DNA of 64,000 nucleotides, taken from Bacteroidales bacterium (GTDB taxonomy: Bacteria > Bacteroidota > Bacteroidia > Bacteroidales > CG2-30-32-10). The stretch covers positions 1 through 64,000 of the forward strand of contig DAOQAK010000008.1 in assembly GCA_035353855.1 (NCBI GenBank). The letters run 5' to 3'. Every line of letters begins with the position of its first letter. Within the stretch, counting starts at the first letter, position 1. Positions 27,646 to 36,390 of the stretch are shown piece by piece. The position numbers and the translations under genes were made by a program. Below the pieces are notes generated by a model. That model saw nothing but the letters and a program-made list of their open reading frames with translations, was not told the origin of the DNA and searched no databases.

Positions 27646-30600
27646 ATGAAAAATTTAATTGATTTCACAGGATTATATTCACTATCAAAAACATTACGTT
27701 TTGAACTTATTCCACAAGGAAAAACTTTAGAGAATATAGAGAAGAAAGGTCTTCTAAAACAAGATGAAGCCCGTGCCGAAAAATATAAAAAAGTAAAAAA
27801 GATAATTGATGAATATCACAAAGATTTTATTGAAAAATCATTAAATACAATCAAACTCGAAGGATTGGAATATTATTATGATTTGTATTTAAAAACAAAT
27901 AAAGAAGATAAGGAAATAAAGGAGTTTAGTAAGCAAAAAGAGCGTTTAAGAAAACAAATCGCCAATGCTTTTAAAGCGAATGAAAAGTTTAAAACACTTT
28001 TTCTAAAAGAACTTATAAAAGAAGATTTATTAAGCTTTGTAAGTAATGAAGAAGATAAAGCTGATATAAAAGAATTTAAAGACTTCACTACTTATTTCAT
28101 TGGCTTTCACCAGAACAGGGAAAATATGTATGTTGCTGAAGAAAAAGCAACAGCCATAGCCTATCGTTTAATAAATGAAAATCTGCCCAAGTTCATTGAT
28201 AATATTAAAATATTTGAGAAGATAAAAAATGAAGCACCTGAGCTGATTAATCAGTTAAATCAGGTGTTAAGCGAAATGGAAGAAATAGTACAGGGTAAAA
28301 CTTTAGAAGAAATTTTTTCTCTGAATTATTTTAATCAAACACTTACTCAAACCGGAATTGATTTATACAATATTGTTATAGGTGGCAGAACGCCTGAGGA
28401 AAATAAGACCAAAATAAAAGGATTAAACGAATATATCAATACTGATTTCAACCAAAAGCAAACAGATAAGAAGAAAAGGCAACCTAAATTTAAACAACTT
28501 TACAAACAAATATTAAGCGACAGGCATAGCGTGTCGTTTATGCCCGAATCTTTCGAGAACGATAATCAATTGCTTGAATCTATTGAAAATTTTTACACAA
28601 ATGAATTGTTGCATTATTCTACCGAAGGTAAATCAATAAGTATTCTCGAAGCCATTAAGAATGCTGTAGGCAACCTAAGTTCATTTAATTTATCAAAGAT
28701 TTATTTACGAAATGATACATCTCTGACTGATATTTCTCAAAAAGTATTTGGCGATTGGGGTGTAATAAGTAAAGCATTGCAGGATTATTACGAAAAAACA
28801 AATCCTTTAAAACCAAAAGAAAAACAGGAAAAATACGAAGAACGAAAAGACAAATGGCTCAAACAGGATATTGATATTCAAACTCTGCAAACAGCCATTG
28901 ACCATTATGAAAATGAAACCGTAAAAGAAAAAAATAATGGGAATGTCATCAACGATTATTTTGCAAAGTTTGGAATGAATAATGAAAGCAAAATAGATTT
29001 ATTGCAAAATGTTTATCAAAATTATAATATCATTAAAGATTTATTGAATACTCCTTTTCCTGAAAGCGAAAAACTTGGAAGTAATAAAGAGTTGGTAAAC
29101 CTTATCAAAGCTTTTCTCGACAGCATAATGAATGTTATTCATTTTGTTAAACCATTAAGTTTAAAAGATAGCGACAAAGAAAAAGATGAATCCTTTTACA
29201 GTTTGTATACAGGACTTTATGACCAATTAAATCATACTATTTCGATTTATAACCAGGTGCGAAATTATCTTACTCAAAAACCATATAGTACTGAAAAATT
29301 TAAATTGAATTTTGAGAATTCCACTTTAATGGATGGTTGGGATTTAAACAAAGAAGCCGATAACACAACTATTATTTTACGAAAAGACAATCTGTTTTAT
29401 ATAGGTATAATGGATAAAAAGAACAATCATATTTTTAAGCATATACCCGAAATGATAGACTATGAACCGCATTACGAGAAAATTATTTATAAATATTTCC
29501 CCGATGCTTCTAAAATGATTCCTAAATGCAGCACTCAATTAAAAACAGTTGTAAGTCATTTTGAATCTAATATAACGGATAAGATAATTGAAGGTAAAAG
29601 TTTTGATAGCGCTTTAAAAATAACAAAAAGGATATTTGAATTAAATAATTTTGTTTATGATGATATTTCAAAAACAATGGTTTTATCTGAGGATAATGAA
29701 AAAAGACCAAAAATGTTTCAGAAAAAATACCTGGAAATATCAAAGGATATTGACGGATTTAAAGATGCATTAAAAGACTGGATAAACTTTTGTATTGATT
29801 TTTTAAATAAATATGAGAGTACTAAGCATTATTCTTTCAATTTTAAGAATAGCGAATTATATAATTCGCTTGATGAATTTTATGGAGATATCGATACTCA
29901 AACATACAAAATTACTTATAATAATATTCCTGTTTCATTTATCGAAAGCCTTGTTAATGAAGGAAAGCTATACTTATTCCAAATTTACAATAAAGACTTT
30001 TCGCCATTCAGCAAGGGGAAACCTAACCTACACACGCTTTATTGGAAAATGCTTTTTGATGAGGAAAATTTAAATGATGTGGTTTATAAACTTAACGGGC
30101 AAGCCGAGGTTTTCTATCGCAAATCATCAATTAAAGAAAGCAACAAAGTAATTCATAACGCAAACGAAACTCTGACAAATAAAAATCCTGATAATGAAAA
30201 AGCAACAAGCAAATTCGATTATGATATAATTAAGGATAAACGCTACACCCTTGATAAATTCCAGTTTCATGTTCCAATTACAATGAACTTTAAAGCCGAT
30301 GGAATATTAAACATTAATCCTAAAGTTAACGAATTTCTTAAAAACAATCATGATGTAAACATCATTGGCATCGACCGTGGCGAAAGGCATTTGCTTTATT
30401 ATACTTTGATAAATCAACAGGGCGAAATACTCGAACAGGATACTTTAAATATTATTGAAAACGAAAAACAAAAAGTTGATTATCATAATCTGCTTGATAA
30501 GAAAGAAGGAACAAGAGCCGAAGCCCGCAAGGACTGGGGAACAATTGAAACTATAAAAGAATTAAAAGAAGGTTATCTCTCGCAGGTAATTCATAAACTT

Positions 30601-31530
30601 ACCACTTTAATGGTTAAGCATAATGCTATTATTGTAATGGAAGATTTGAATATGGGCTTTATGCGTGGCAGGCAGAAAGTAGAAAAACAGGTTTATCAGA
30701 AGTTTGAAAAAATGCTTATTGACAAACTAAATTATCTTGTTGATAAAAGCAAAAAAGCCAATGAGTCAGGTGGCGTACTTCGTGCTTTACAGCTTGCAAA
30801 TAAATTCGAAAGTTTTAAAAGCATGGGTAAACAAAATGGTTTTATTTTTTATGTGCCTGCATGGAACACCAGTAAAATGGACCCTGTAACAGGCTTTGTT
30901 AATTTGTTTGATACCCGTTATGAGAATTTAGAAAAAGCAAAAGCCTTCTTTAATAAATTTAATTCTATATGCTATAATCAAACAAAAGACTATTTTGAAT
31001 TTGAATTTAATTACGCTAATTATACTGCTAAAGCCGAAGGAACAAAAACAAACTGGATACTTTGCACGTATCAAAATCGTATTGAAACCTTCCGCAACAC
31101 AGCTAAGAACAGCCAGTGGGATAACCGAGAAATTATACTTACAAACGAGTTTGTTAAATTATTTGAACAACACGGTATTGATTATAAAAACAACAATGAG
31201 TTAAAAAGCGCTATAGTAATGCAAACAGAGAAAGCATTTTTTGAACGCTTGCTTTATTTATTAAAACTCACTTTGCAAATGCGTAATAGTATTACAGGCA
31301 CTGAAACAGATTACCTTATTTCGCCTGTTGCAAACGATGAAGGAGAGTTTTACAATAGCCGTAATGCAAATAATAAATTACCTCAAAACGCCGATGCCAA
31401 CGGGGCATATAATATTGCCCGCAAAGGATTGTGGTGTTTGCAACAAATAAACAAAACAGACGATTTAAAGAAAATAAAATTGGCAATCTCAAATAAAGAG
31501 TGGTTGCAGTTTGTGCAAAATAATAATTAA
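27646..31530 (+). CDS. cas12a: Cas12a (Cpf1), type V-A effector nuclease
   Basis: 1294 aa from the ATG at 27646. The frame stays open back to 27505, but that extension translates the half-repeat element and is not natural. The start MKNLIDFTGLYSLSKTLRFE is typical. RuvC residues: D910 (IIGIDRGERHLL), E999 (IIVMEDLNMGF) and D1250 (NADANGAYNIA); Nuc-domain Arg R1213 (LTLQMRNS). Pre-crRNA processing residues H837, K846 and K863 have the same spacing as H843/K852/K869 of Francisella Cas12a. PAM-region lysines K569 (GWDLNKE) and K623 (DASKMIPK) match the TTTV-reading lysines of the Acidaminococcus enzyme. So it should process its own crRNAs and cut double-stranded DNA at T-rich PAMs. Length is normal. 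cas4 lies 1.4 kb downstream, past inserted repeats. Confidence 0.97.
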   Translation: MKNLIDFTGLYSLSKTLRFELIPQGKTLENIEKKGLLKQDEARAEKYKKVKKIIDEYHKDFIEKSLNTIKLEGLEYYYDLYLKTNKEDKEIKEFSKQKERLRKQIANAFKANEKFKTLFLKELIKEDLLSFVSNEEDKADIKEFKDFTTYFIGFHQNRENMYVAEEKATAIAYRLINENLPKFIDNIKIFEKIKNEAPELINQLNQVLSEMEEIVQGKTLEEIFSLNYFNQTLTQTGIDLYNIVIGGRTPEENKTKIKGLNEYINTDFNQKQTDKKKRQPKFKQLYKQILSDRHSVSFMPESFENDNQLLESIENFYTNELLHYSTEGKSISILEAIKNAVGNLSSFNLSKIYLRNDTSLTDISQKVFGDWGVISKALQDYYEKTNPLKPKEKQEKYEERKDKWLKQDIDIQTLQTAIDHYENETVKEKNNGNVINDYFAKFGMNNESKIDLLQNVYQNYNIIKDLLNTPFPESEKLGSNKELVNLIKAFLDSIMNVIHFVKPLSLKDSDKEKDESFYSLYTGLYDQLNHTISIYNQVRNYLTQKPYSTEKFKLNFENSTLMDGWDLNKEADNTTIILRKDNLFYIGIMDKKNNHIFKHIPEMIDYEPHYEKIIYKYFPDASKMIPKCSTQLKTVVSHFESNITDKIIEGKSFDSALKITKRIFELNNFVYDDISKTMVLSEDNEKRPKMFQKKYLEISKDIDGFKDALKDWINFCIDFLNKYESTKHYSFNFKNSELYNSLDEFYGDIDTQTYKITYNNIPVSFIESLVNEGKLYLFQIYNKDFSPFSKGKPNLHTLYWKMLFDEENLNDVVYKLNGQAEVFYRKSSIKESNKVIHNANETLTNKNPDNEKATSKFDYDIIKDKRYTLDKFQFHVPITMNFKADGILNINPKVNEFLKNNHDVNIIGIDRGERHLLYYTLINQQGEILEQDTLNIIENEKQKVDYHNLLDKKEGTRAEARKDWGTIETIKELKEGYLSQVIHKLTTLMVKHNAIIVMEDLNMGFMRGRQKVEKQVYQKFEKMLIDKLNYLVDKSKKANESGGVLRALQLANKFESFKSMGKQNGFIFYVPAWNTSKMDPVTGFVNLFDTRYENLEKAKAFFNKFNSICYNQTKDYFEFEFNYANYTAKAEGTKTNWILCTYQNRIETFRNTAKNSQWDNREIILTNEFVKLFEQHGIDYKNNNELKSAIVMQTEKAFFERLLYLLKLTLQMRNSITGTETDYLISPVANDEGEFYNSRNANNKLPQNADANGAYNIARKGLWCLQQINKTDDLKKIKLAISNKEWLQFVQNNN

Positions 31531-31537
31531 TAAATTC

Positions 31538-31671
31538 GCCTCTACGAGGCTTAATTTTAAGTTGTGCTTTGTCTTTTTACCATAATTACGCGCCTACGGC
31601 GCTGTATAACATAAAATAAGTTTTATGCTTTGCATGTTGAAATTGCAAAACTATGAAAGCCACATAGTGGC
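31538..31671. repeat. REP-like hairpins downstream of cas12a
   Basis: Three short hairpins with 5-bp stems and 3-base loops: 31538-31550 (GCCTC TAC GAGGC), 31590-31602 (GCGCC TAC GGCGC), 31659-31671 (GCCAC ATA GTGGC). The first two are inverted relative to the third. Their flanks share the conserved tail ATTATGGTAAAAA or its complement. The first begins 7 bases after the cas12a stop, so it could also shape the 3' end of the cas12a mRNA. Confidence 0.8.
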
Positions 31672-31881
31672 GATATTATGGTAAAAAAATAAACAAAGAA
31701 ACACAAGTGCCGCCTGCCTTGCCGGTAGGCAGGTAAGTGCGACATTATAAAACAATACTTATGGCAAACACATACACACAACTCAATATGCACGTTGTCT
31801 TTGCTGTTAAAGGCAGAGAGAATTTATTAATGAACACTTTTCGGGATGAATTGTTTAGATATATTTCAGGCATTTTAAAAA
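31659..31881 (+). repeat. Direct repeat A, copy 1 (223 bp)
   Basis: Identical to 32009-32231 except for one base in the first hairpin loop. It contains a REP hairpin, the element-end hairpin CCTGCC/GGTAGG with loop TTGCC near 31711-31730, and the first 40 codons of the RAYT gene. The offset is 350 bases. The near-identity implies a recent duplication. Confidence 0.9.
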
Positions 31882-31898
31882 GAATAAACAAAAAATAA
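31761..31898 (+). pseudogene. Truncated IS200-like/RAYT transposase (5' copy)
   Basis: The first 40 codons (MANTYTQLNMHVVFAVKGRE...) are the same as in the intact gene at 32111. The sequence then leaves homology at 31882 and stops after RINKK. Both the HUH motif and the catalytic Tyr are lost, so it cannot be active. It ends where a REP-type segment begins, as expected from recombination between repeats. Confidence 0.85.
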
Positions 31899-31903
31899 TA
31901 AAA

Positions 31904-32021
31904 GCTTCGTAGAGGCGATATTTTGGTAAGAACAGGAAACAAAGAAAACAATACAAGCCTCGTAGAGGTGTAATTATGGTAAAAAGAATACTGAAATAAA
32001 ATAGTAAAGCCACGTAGTGGC
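31904..32021 (+). repeat. REP-like hairpins between truncated and intact RAYT
   Basis: Hairpins at 31904-31916 (GCTTC GTA GAGGC, one T-G pair), 31957-31969 (GCCTC GTA GAGGT) and 32009-32021 (GCCAC GTA GTGGC), each followed by a tail like GATATTATGGTAA. The stretch 31916-32022 is repeated at 32744-32850 with one base changed in the last hairpin loop. Confidence 0.8.
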
Positions 32022-32231
32022 GATATTATGGTAAAAAAATAAACAAAGAAACACAAGTGCCGCCTGCCTTGCCGGTAGGCAGGTAAGTGCGACATTATAA
32101 AACAATACTTATGGCAAACACATACACACAACTCAATATGCACGTTGTCTTTGCTGTTAAAGGCAGAGAGAATTTATTAATGAACACTTTTCGGGATGAA
32201 TTGTTTAGATATATTTCAGGCATTTTAAAAA
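32009..32231 (+). repeat. Direct repeat A, copy 2 (223 bp)
   Basis: Second copy of the 223-bp segment at 31659-31881. It runs into the intact transposase gene and is therefore probably the original. Confidence 0.9.
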
Positions 32232-32572
32232 ATATTGAGCAATTTCCATTAGCAGTAAATGGTTATAAAGACCATGTCCATTTGTTTTTTGAATTGCAAC
32301 CGACAAAATCACTATCGGATATTATAAGAGTGGTAAAATCCAATTCATCAAAATGGATTAATGATAGTAAATTAATAAAAGGAAAGTTTTCATGGCAGGA
32401 AGGCTACGGCGGGTTTTCATATTCGCGCTCTCAAAGAAATAATGTTATTCAGTATATCGTAAATCAGGAAGAACATCATAGAAAGAAAACATTTCGGGAA
32501 GAATATTTAGAGTTATTAAAATTGTTTGAAATTGATTTCAATGAGCAGTATATTTTTGAGTTTTATGATTGA
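32111..32572 (+). CDS. IS200-like / REP-associated tyrosine transposase (RAYT)
   Basis: A 153-aa Y1-type transposase starting MANTYTQLNMHVVFAVKGRE. The HUH motif is GYKDHVHLFFEL (H55 and H57). The segment WQEGYGGFSYSRSQ leads to the catalytic Tyr, Y115 in NVIQYIVNQEEHH. These enzymes cut and join single-stranded DNA at hairpins. The surrounding REP-like hairpins are its likely substrates, so I favour a RAYT over a free IS200. It sits between cas12a and cas4 on the same strand. It looks intact. Confidence 0.88.
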   Translation: MANTYTQLNMHVVFAVKGRENLLMNTFRDELFRYISGILKNIEQFPLAVNGYKDHVHLFFELQPTKSLSDIIRVVKSNSSKWINDSKLIKGKFSWQEGYGGFSYSRSQRNNVIQYIVNQEEHHRKKTFREEYLELLKLFEIDFNEQYIFEFYD

Positions 32573-32595
32573 TATTTTTACGAAATAATAATGTC

Positions 32596-32902
32596 GCCTC
32601 TACGAGGCTTAATAAGGATTATTCTCTTTTGTTACCATAATTGCGCGCCTACGGCGCTATATGTTATTAAAAGTATAGACTTATAAATAGTCATGTAGTA
32701 GTGATATTACGGCAAAAACAAAAAAATATAAGCCTCGTAGATACGATATTTTGGTAAGAACAGGAAACAAAGAAAACAATACAAGCCTCGTAGAGGTGTA
32801 ATTATGGTAAAAAGAATACTGAAATAAAATAGTAAAGCCACATAGTGGCGGTATTATGGTAAAAACTAAGTACAAACAAAATATACTAAGCCACGTAGTG
32901 GC
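32596..32902. repeat. REP-like hairpin cluster upstream of cas4
   Basis: Hairpins at 32596-32608 and 32645-32657 (inverted orientation), degenerate copies at 32690-32702 and 32732-32744, then 32785-32797, 32837-32849 and 32890-32902. The stem pairs differ (GCCTC/GAGGC, GCGCC/GGCGC, GCCAC/GTGGC) but complementarity is kept. The last hairpin ends 20 bases before the cas4 ATG. Confidence 0.8.
32744..32850 (+). repeat. Direct repeat B, second copy (107 bp)
   Basis: Matches 31916-32022 with a single difference, at an offset of 828 bases. It flanks the RAYT gene on the other side, so the transposase lies between two direct copies of this REP pair. Confidence 0.88.
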
Positions 32903-32922
32903 GACATTATAAAATATAATAC

Positions 32923-33483
32923 ATGGAATCATACATCACATTATCATTTCTAAACGATTTTATTTTTTGTCCGCGTTCCATTTATTTTCACCAGTTATAT
33001 AGCGGGCTGAATTATGAGTTATATAAGCAAAAACCACAGATAGCAGGTGAAGCAGCTCATAGTACTGTTGAGAATAAGAATTATAGTACACGAAAAGATA
33101 TACTTCAGGATGTTGAAGTTTTTTCAGAAAAATATAATATCTGCGGAAAAATTGATGTGTTCGATTGTAAAGCAGGAAAACTAATTGAAAGAAAACGGGA
33201 GGTAAAAACTATTTACGATGGTTATGTATTCCAGGTTTATGCACAATGTCATGCGCTAAGAGAAATGGGTTATACCGTGAATGAAATTATTATTCATGAT
33301 ATGGTTCATAATAAAAATTATCCTATTCCACTTCCCGAAAATGATAATGAAATGCAATCAAAATTTGAAAAATTAATTTCTGAAATAAATAATTTCAATA
33401 TAAATGTAACTAATATTGAGGCAAATAAGTTAAAGTGTGAAAAATGTATTTATTCACAACTTTGTGATATTTCGCCATGTTAA
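32923..33483 (+). CDS. cas4: Cas4 exonuclease (adaptation)
   Basis: A 186-aa protein. Iron-sulfur ligands are the N-terminal Cys in FIFCPRS and the C-terminal cluster CEKCIYSQLC. RecB-nuclease residues are in GKIDVFD, LIERKREVK and the QVYAQCHALREMG helix. Cas4 trims prespacers and selects those with the right PAM, working with Cas1-Cas2. It overlaps cas1 by 7 bases. Its upstream region is entirely REP-type sequence, so its promoter may be displaced or supplied by the inserted DNA. Confidence 0.93.
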   Translation: MESYITLSFLNDFIFCPRSIYFHQLYSGLNYELYKQKPQIAGEAAHSTVENKNYSTRKDILQDVEVFSEKYNICGKIDVFDCKAGKLIERKREVKTIYDGYVFQVYAQCHALREMGYTVNEIIIHDMVHNKNYPIPLPENDNEMQSKFEKLISEINNFNINVTNIEANKLKCEKCIYSQLCDISPC

Positions 33484-34457
33484 GCTATCCCGATTTTAAA
33501 GAAAAAACCATTGTCGTTGTATATACCAGCGAAGGACAACGGTTTTCGTTTCAGAACGACAATTTAATTGTTACCGATGCCGATGCAGTGGTTATATTAC
33601 AAACCACCTGTTACCGGATGCTGGCGCTATGGATAGTAGGACATTGTACTATAACATCAGGGTTGCTTGAACGAAGTAAAAAATTTGCTTTTCCGATTTA
33701 CCTGTTATCAGTAAATTTCCGATGTATTGGTTTGTGGAGTTCGCCTACCGAAGGAAATTTTTTATTACGTAACAAACAATACAATTATGATAGTCTTGAT
33801 ATAGCAAGGCACATTGTAAAGAACAAAATTAAAAACCAGATAATACAATTAAAAAGTATCAGGAATAAAGATGATAAGCTACAGCAATCAATAAAATTAA
33901 TGCAGGATTATGAAAACCAAATAAGCAGTTTTAATAATTTGCAGGAATTATTAGGTATTGAGGGTGTTTCATCACGTTTATATTTTTCCGAATGGTTTAC
34001 CGGAATGGATTGGCAGGGGCGAAAGCCCCGTGCAAAGCGCGACCCTGTTAATGTATTGCTTGATATTGGTTATACATTTTTATTTTACCTTGTTGAAAAT
34101 ATGCTTAACCTTTATGGATTTGATATATATAAAGGTGTTTATCATCAATTTTTTTACCAGCGAAAATCGCTTGCATGCGACCTGGTTGAACCTTTTCGCT
34201 GTATAGTTGATAAGCAAATTAAAAATGCCTATAACCTAAAGCAAATAAAAACCGAAGATTTTGAAATTATTAAAGGTCAATATGTATTAAAATATGCAAA
34301 AAGTAAAGAATATACTCGTTGGCTTTTACAAGCTATTATAGAATATAAAGAAGATATTTTTCTATATACCCAGCGTTACTATCGTTCGTTTATTCGGAGC
34401 AAGTCAATTGATGATTTTCCTGTTTTTCTTATTAATCAGCCTGTAGAAAAAAATTAA
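33477..34457 (+). CDS. cas1: Cas1 integrase
   Basis: 326 aa. Recognisable Cas1 parts are LLERSKKFAFPIYLLS, the catalytic Glu region (LLGIEGVSSRLYFSEWF), and the His/acidic block VYHQFFYQRKSLACDLVEPF. It inserts new spacers at the leader end together with Cas2. It starts inside the end of cas4 and ends 3 bases before cas2, so the three are one operon. Confidence 0.95.
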   Translation: MLSYPDFKEKTIVVVYTSEGQRFSFQNDNLIVTDADAVVILQTTCYRMLALWIVGHCTITSGLLERSKKFAFPIYLLSVNFRCIGLWSSPTEGNFLLRNKQYNYDSLDIARHIVKNKIKNQIIQLKSIRNKDDKLQQSIKLMQDYENQISSFNNLQELLGIEGVSSRLYFSEWFTGMDWQGRKPRAKRDPVNVLLDIGYTFLFYLVENMLNLYGFDIYKGVYHQFFYQRKSLACDLVEPFRCIVDKQIKNAYNLKQIKTEDFEIIKGQYVLKYAKSKEYTRWLLQAIIEYKEDIFLYTQRYYRSFIRSKSIDDFPVFLINQPVEKN

Positions 34458-34460
34458 AAT

Positions 34461-34733
34461 ATGCTATTGGTTTCATACGATATTAGTGATGATAAACTAA
34501 GAACAAGATTCTCAAAGTTTCTTGGAAAATTCGGCTATCGTTTACAATACTCAGTTTTTGAAATAAAAAACAGTGATAGGATTTTAGAAAATATTACTAC
34601 TCAAATTGAAAAATATTTCGGAAAACAATTTGACCAAACCGATAGCGTGATAATTTTTATCTTAAATAAGACCTGTGAAAAAATAAAATTTGGTTATGCA
34701 AAGAATAGTGATGAAGATTTAATAATCATTTAG
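34461..34733 (+). CDS. cas2: Cas2
   Basis: A 90-aa ferredoxin-like protein with the N-terminal MLLVSYDISDDKLRTRFSK (the conserved Asp follows the first strand) and LQYSVFEIKNSD. It bridges two Cas1 dimers in the integration complex. It is the last gene before the CRISPR leader, and the leader's predicted -7 box starts 8 bases after its stop. Confidence 0.95.
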   Translation: MLLVSYDISDDKLRTRFSKFLGKFGYRLQYSVFEIKNSDRILENITTQIEKYFGKQFDQTDSVIIFILNKTCEKIKFGYAKNSDEDLIII

Positions 34734-34748
34734 TTTTTTGTAAATTTG
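34718..34748 (+). promoter_or_regulatory. Predicted CRISPR leader promoter
   Basis: TTTA (34718-34721), 19 bases, then TAAATTTG (34741-34748), a full match to the -7 box with one mismatch in the -33 box. The start would be near 34752, giving about 120 bases of leader transcript before the first repeat. It overlaps the end of cas2. Confidence 0.5.
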
Positions 34749-34872
34749 CAAACCTAAGTCTTAATGCAAAAAAACATGATATTTTATATGTTTTTATCAA
34801 TACACTTAAAAAAGCATAAATTCTATTTATTTGATAATTAATGCTTTTGTTTTAAAGAATATATATTTATCT

Positions 34873-36240
34873 GTTTAAAGCATTATTAAAATTTCTACTA
34901 TTGTAGATTTTTCGTGTACTTTTAAAGCACCTTCTTGTTTAAAGCATTATTAAAATTTCTACTATTGTAGATTCATGGTTTGGATTTAGGGCAAAAGATG
35001 TTTAAAGCATTATTAAAATTTCTACTATTGTAGATGATAAGGTATCAGCCAAAAGGTTATTTGTTTAAAGCATTATTAAAATTTCTACTATTGTAGATTT
35101 CAAATCCAGGAACTTCTTGTTTTAGTGTTTAAAGCATTATTAAAATTTCTACTATTGTAGATAGGCAGCATCTAATTTATTACGATATTGTTTAAAGCAT
35201 TATTAAAATTTCTACTATTGTAGATATATCGTTGTGGATAGTCATTTATATTGTTTAAAGCATTATTAAAATTTCTACTATTGTAGATAGGCTTTCGTCA
35301 ACTATTATAAAAGCAGTTTAAAGCATTATTAAAATTTCTACTATTGTAGATGATGGCTGTGAGTTGATTATCGAATAAGGTTTAAAGCATTATTAAAATT
35401 TCTACTATTGTAGATTGGAGGTACTTATCCTAGTGGTAAGTTAGTTTAAAGCATTATTAAAATTTCTACTATTGTAGATTTATCAGGCAATGCAATAACC
35501 AAACAAGTTTAAAGCATTATTAAAATTTCTACTATTGTAGATATAACTTTTGTACTTCCTGAATTTTAGTTTAAAGCATTATTAAAATTTCTACTATTGT
35601 AGATATGCAAACTTCCCGCATAGTCATTTGTTGTTTAAAGCATTATTAAAATTTCTACTATTGTAGATAGGAAGAAGGATTTGATGTTACTGAGAAGTTT
35701 AAAGCATTATTAAAATTTCTACTATTGTAGATAATCAATACTTGGAAATAGATCTACGAAAGTTTAAAGCATTATTAAAATTTCTACTATTGTAGATAAA
35801 AGGCAACAATACTAAGTTATCAGAAGTTTAAAGCATTATTAAAATTTCTACTATTGTAGATGCTGTCGATGCTTGTTACCAGTCCCTTGTTTAAAGCATT
35901 ATTAAAATTTCTACTATTGTAGATTGCAGTTGAGGTCAGCTAATTGTTATCGGTTTAAAGCATTATTAAAATTTCTACTATTGTAGATTCAATACTTCAT
36001 TCTAATATTAACTGGTTTAAAGCATTATTAAAATTTCTACTATTGTAGATTTTGCCCCAAGCATCTTCACGTAATCCGTTTAAAGCATTATTAAAATTTC
36101 TACTATTGTAGATATTGTAAATTGCCATGTTGGAAAATATGAAGTTTAAAGCATTATTAAAATTTCTACTATTGTAGATTAGGACAAAACATTATAAGTA
36201 AATGAAAGTTTAAAGCATTATTAAAATTTCTACTATTGTA
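34873..36240 (+). CRISPR. Type V-A CRISPR array, 22 repeats and 21 spacers
   Basis: The 36-base repeat begins GTTTAAAGCATTATTAAAAT and ends with the Cas12a handle TTTCTACTATTGTAGAT. Repeats 1-21 appear identical. Repeat 22 (36208) loses its last three bases (GAT), marking the leader-distal end. Spacers are 26-30 bases, mostly 27-28, and all differ. Repeats start at 34873, 34937, 35000, 35063, 35127, 35190, 35253, 35316, 35380, 35444, 35507, 35569, 35633, 35697, 35762, 35826, 35889, 35953, 36015, 36078, 36144 and 36208. Orientation agrees with the cas genes and with the leader at 34734-34872. Identical repeats and unique spacers suggest an active array. Confidence 0.99.
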
Positions 36241-36390
36241 TAATTCTTCGTATTAACTAAGAATGATGGTTAAAGTTATTATTACTATTTCTGTATTTAC
36301 TTTTTGCTTGCTTATTTTAAAATGTATGAAAAAAATTTTGAGCATGCTTCACACAGTTTTTTATACACTCCCGAATATTCAGATGTTCGT

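Noticed and set aside
31745..32143. 132-codon minus-strand ORF between cas12a and cas4
   Set aside because: It is made of REP repeats and the reverse of the duplicated RAYT start.
34921..34929. TTTAAAGCA inside spacer 1 as an extra repeat remnant
   Set aside because: Only nine AT-rich bases match, and the flanking repeat spacing is normal, so chance is likely.
34973..34999. Seven-base match between spacer 2 (reverse) and the CreR-like spacer
   Set aside because: Too short and without a meaningful arrangement; expected by chance.
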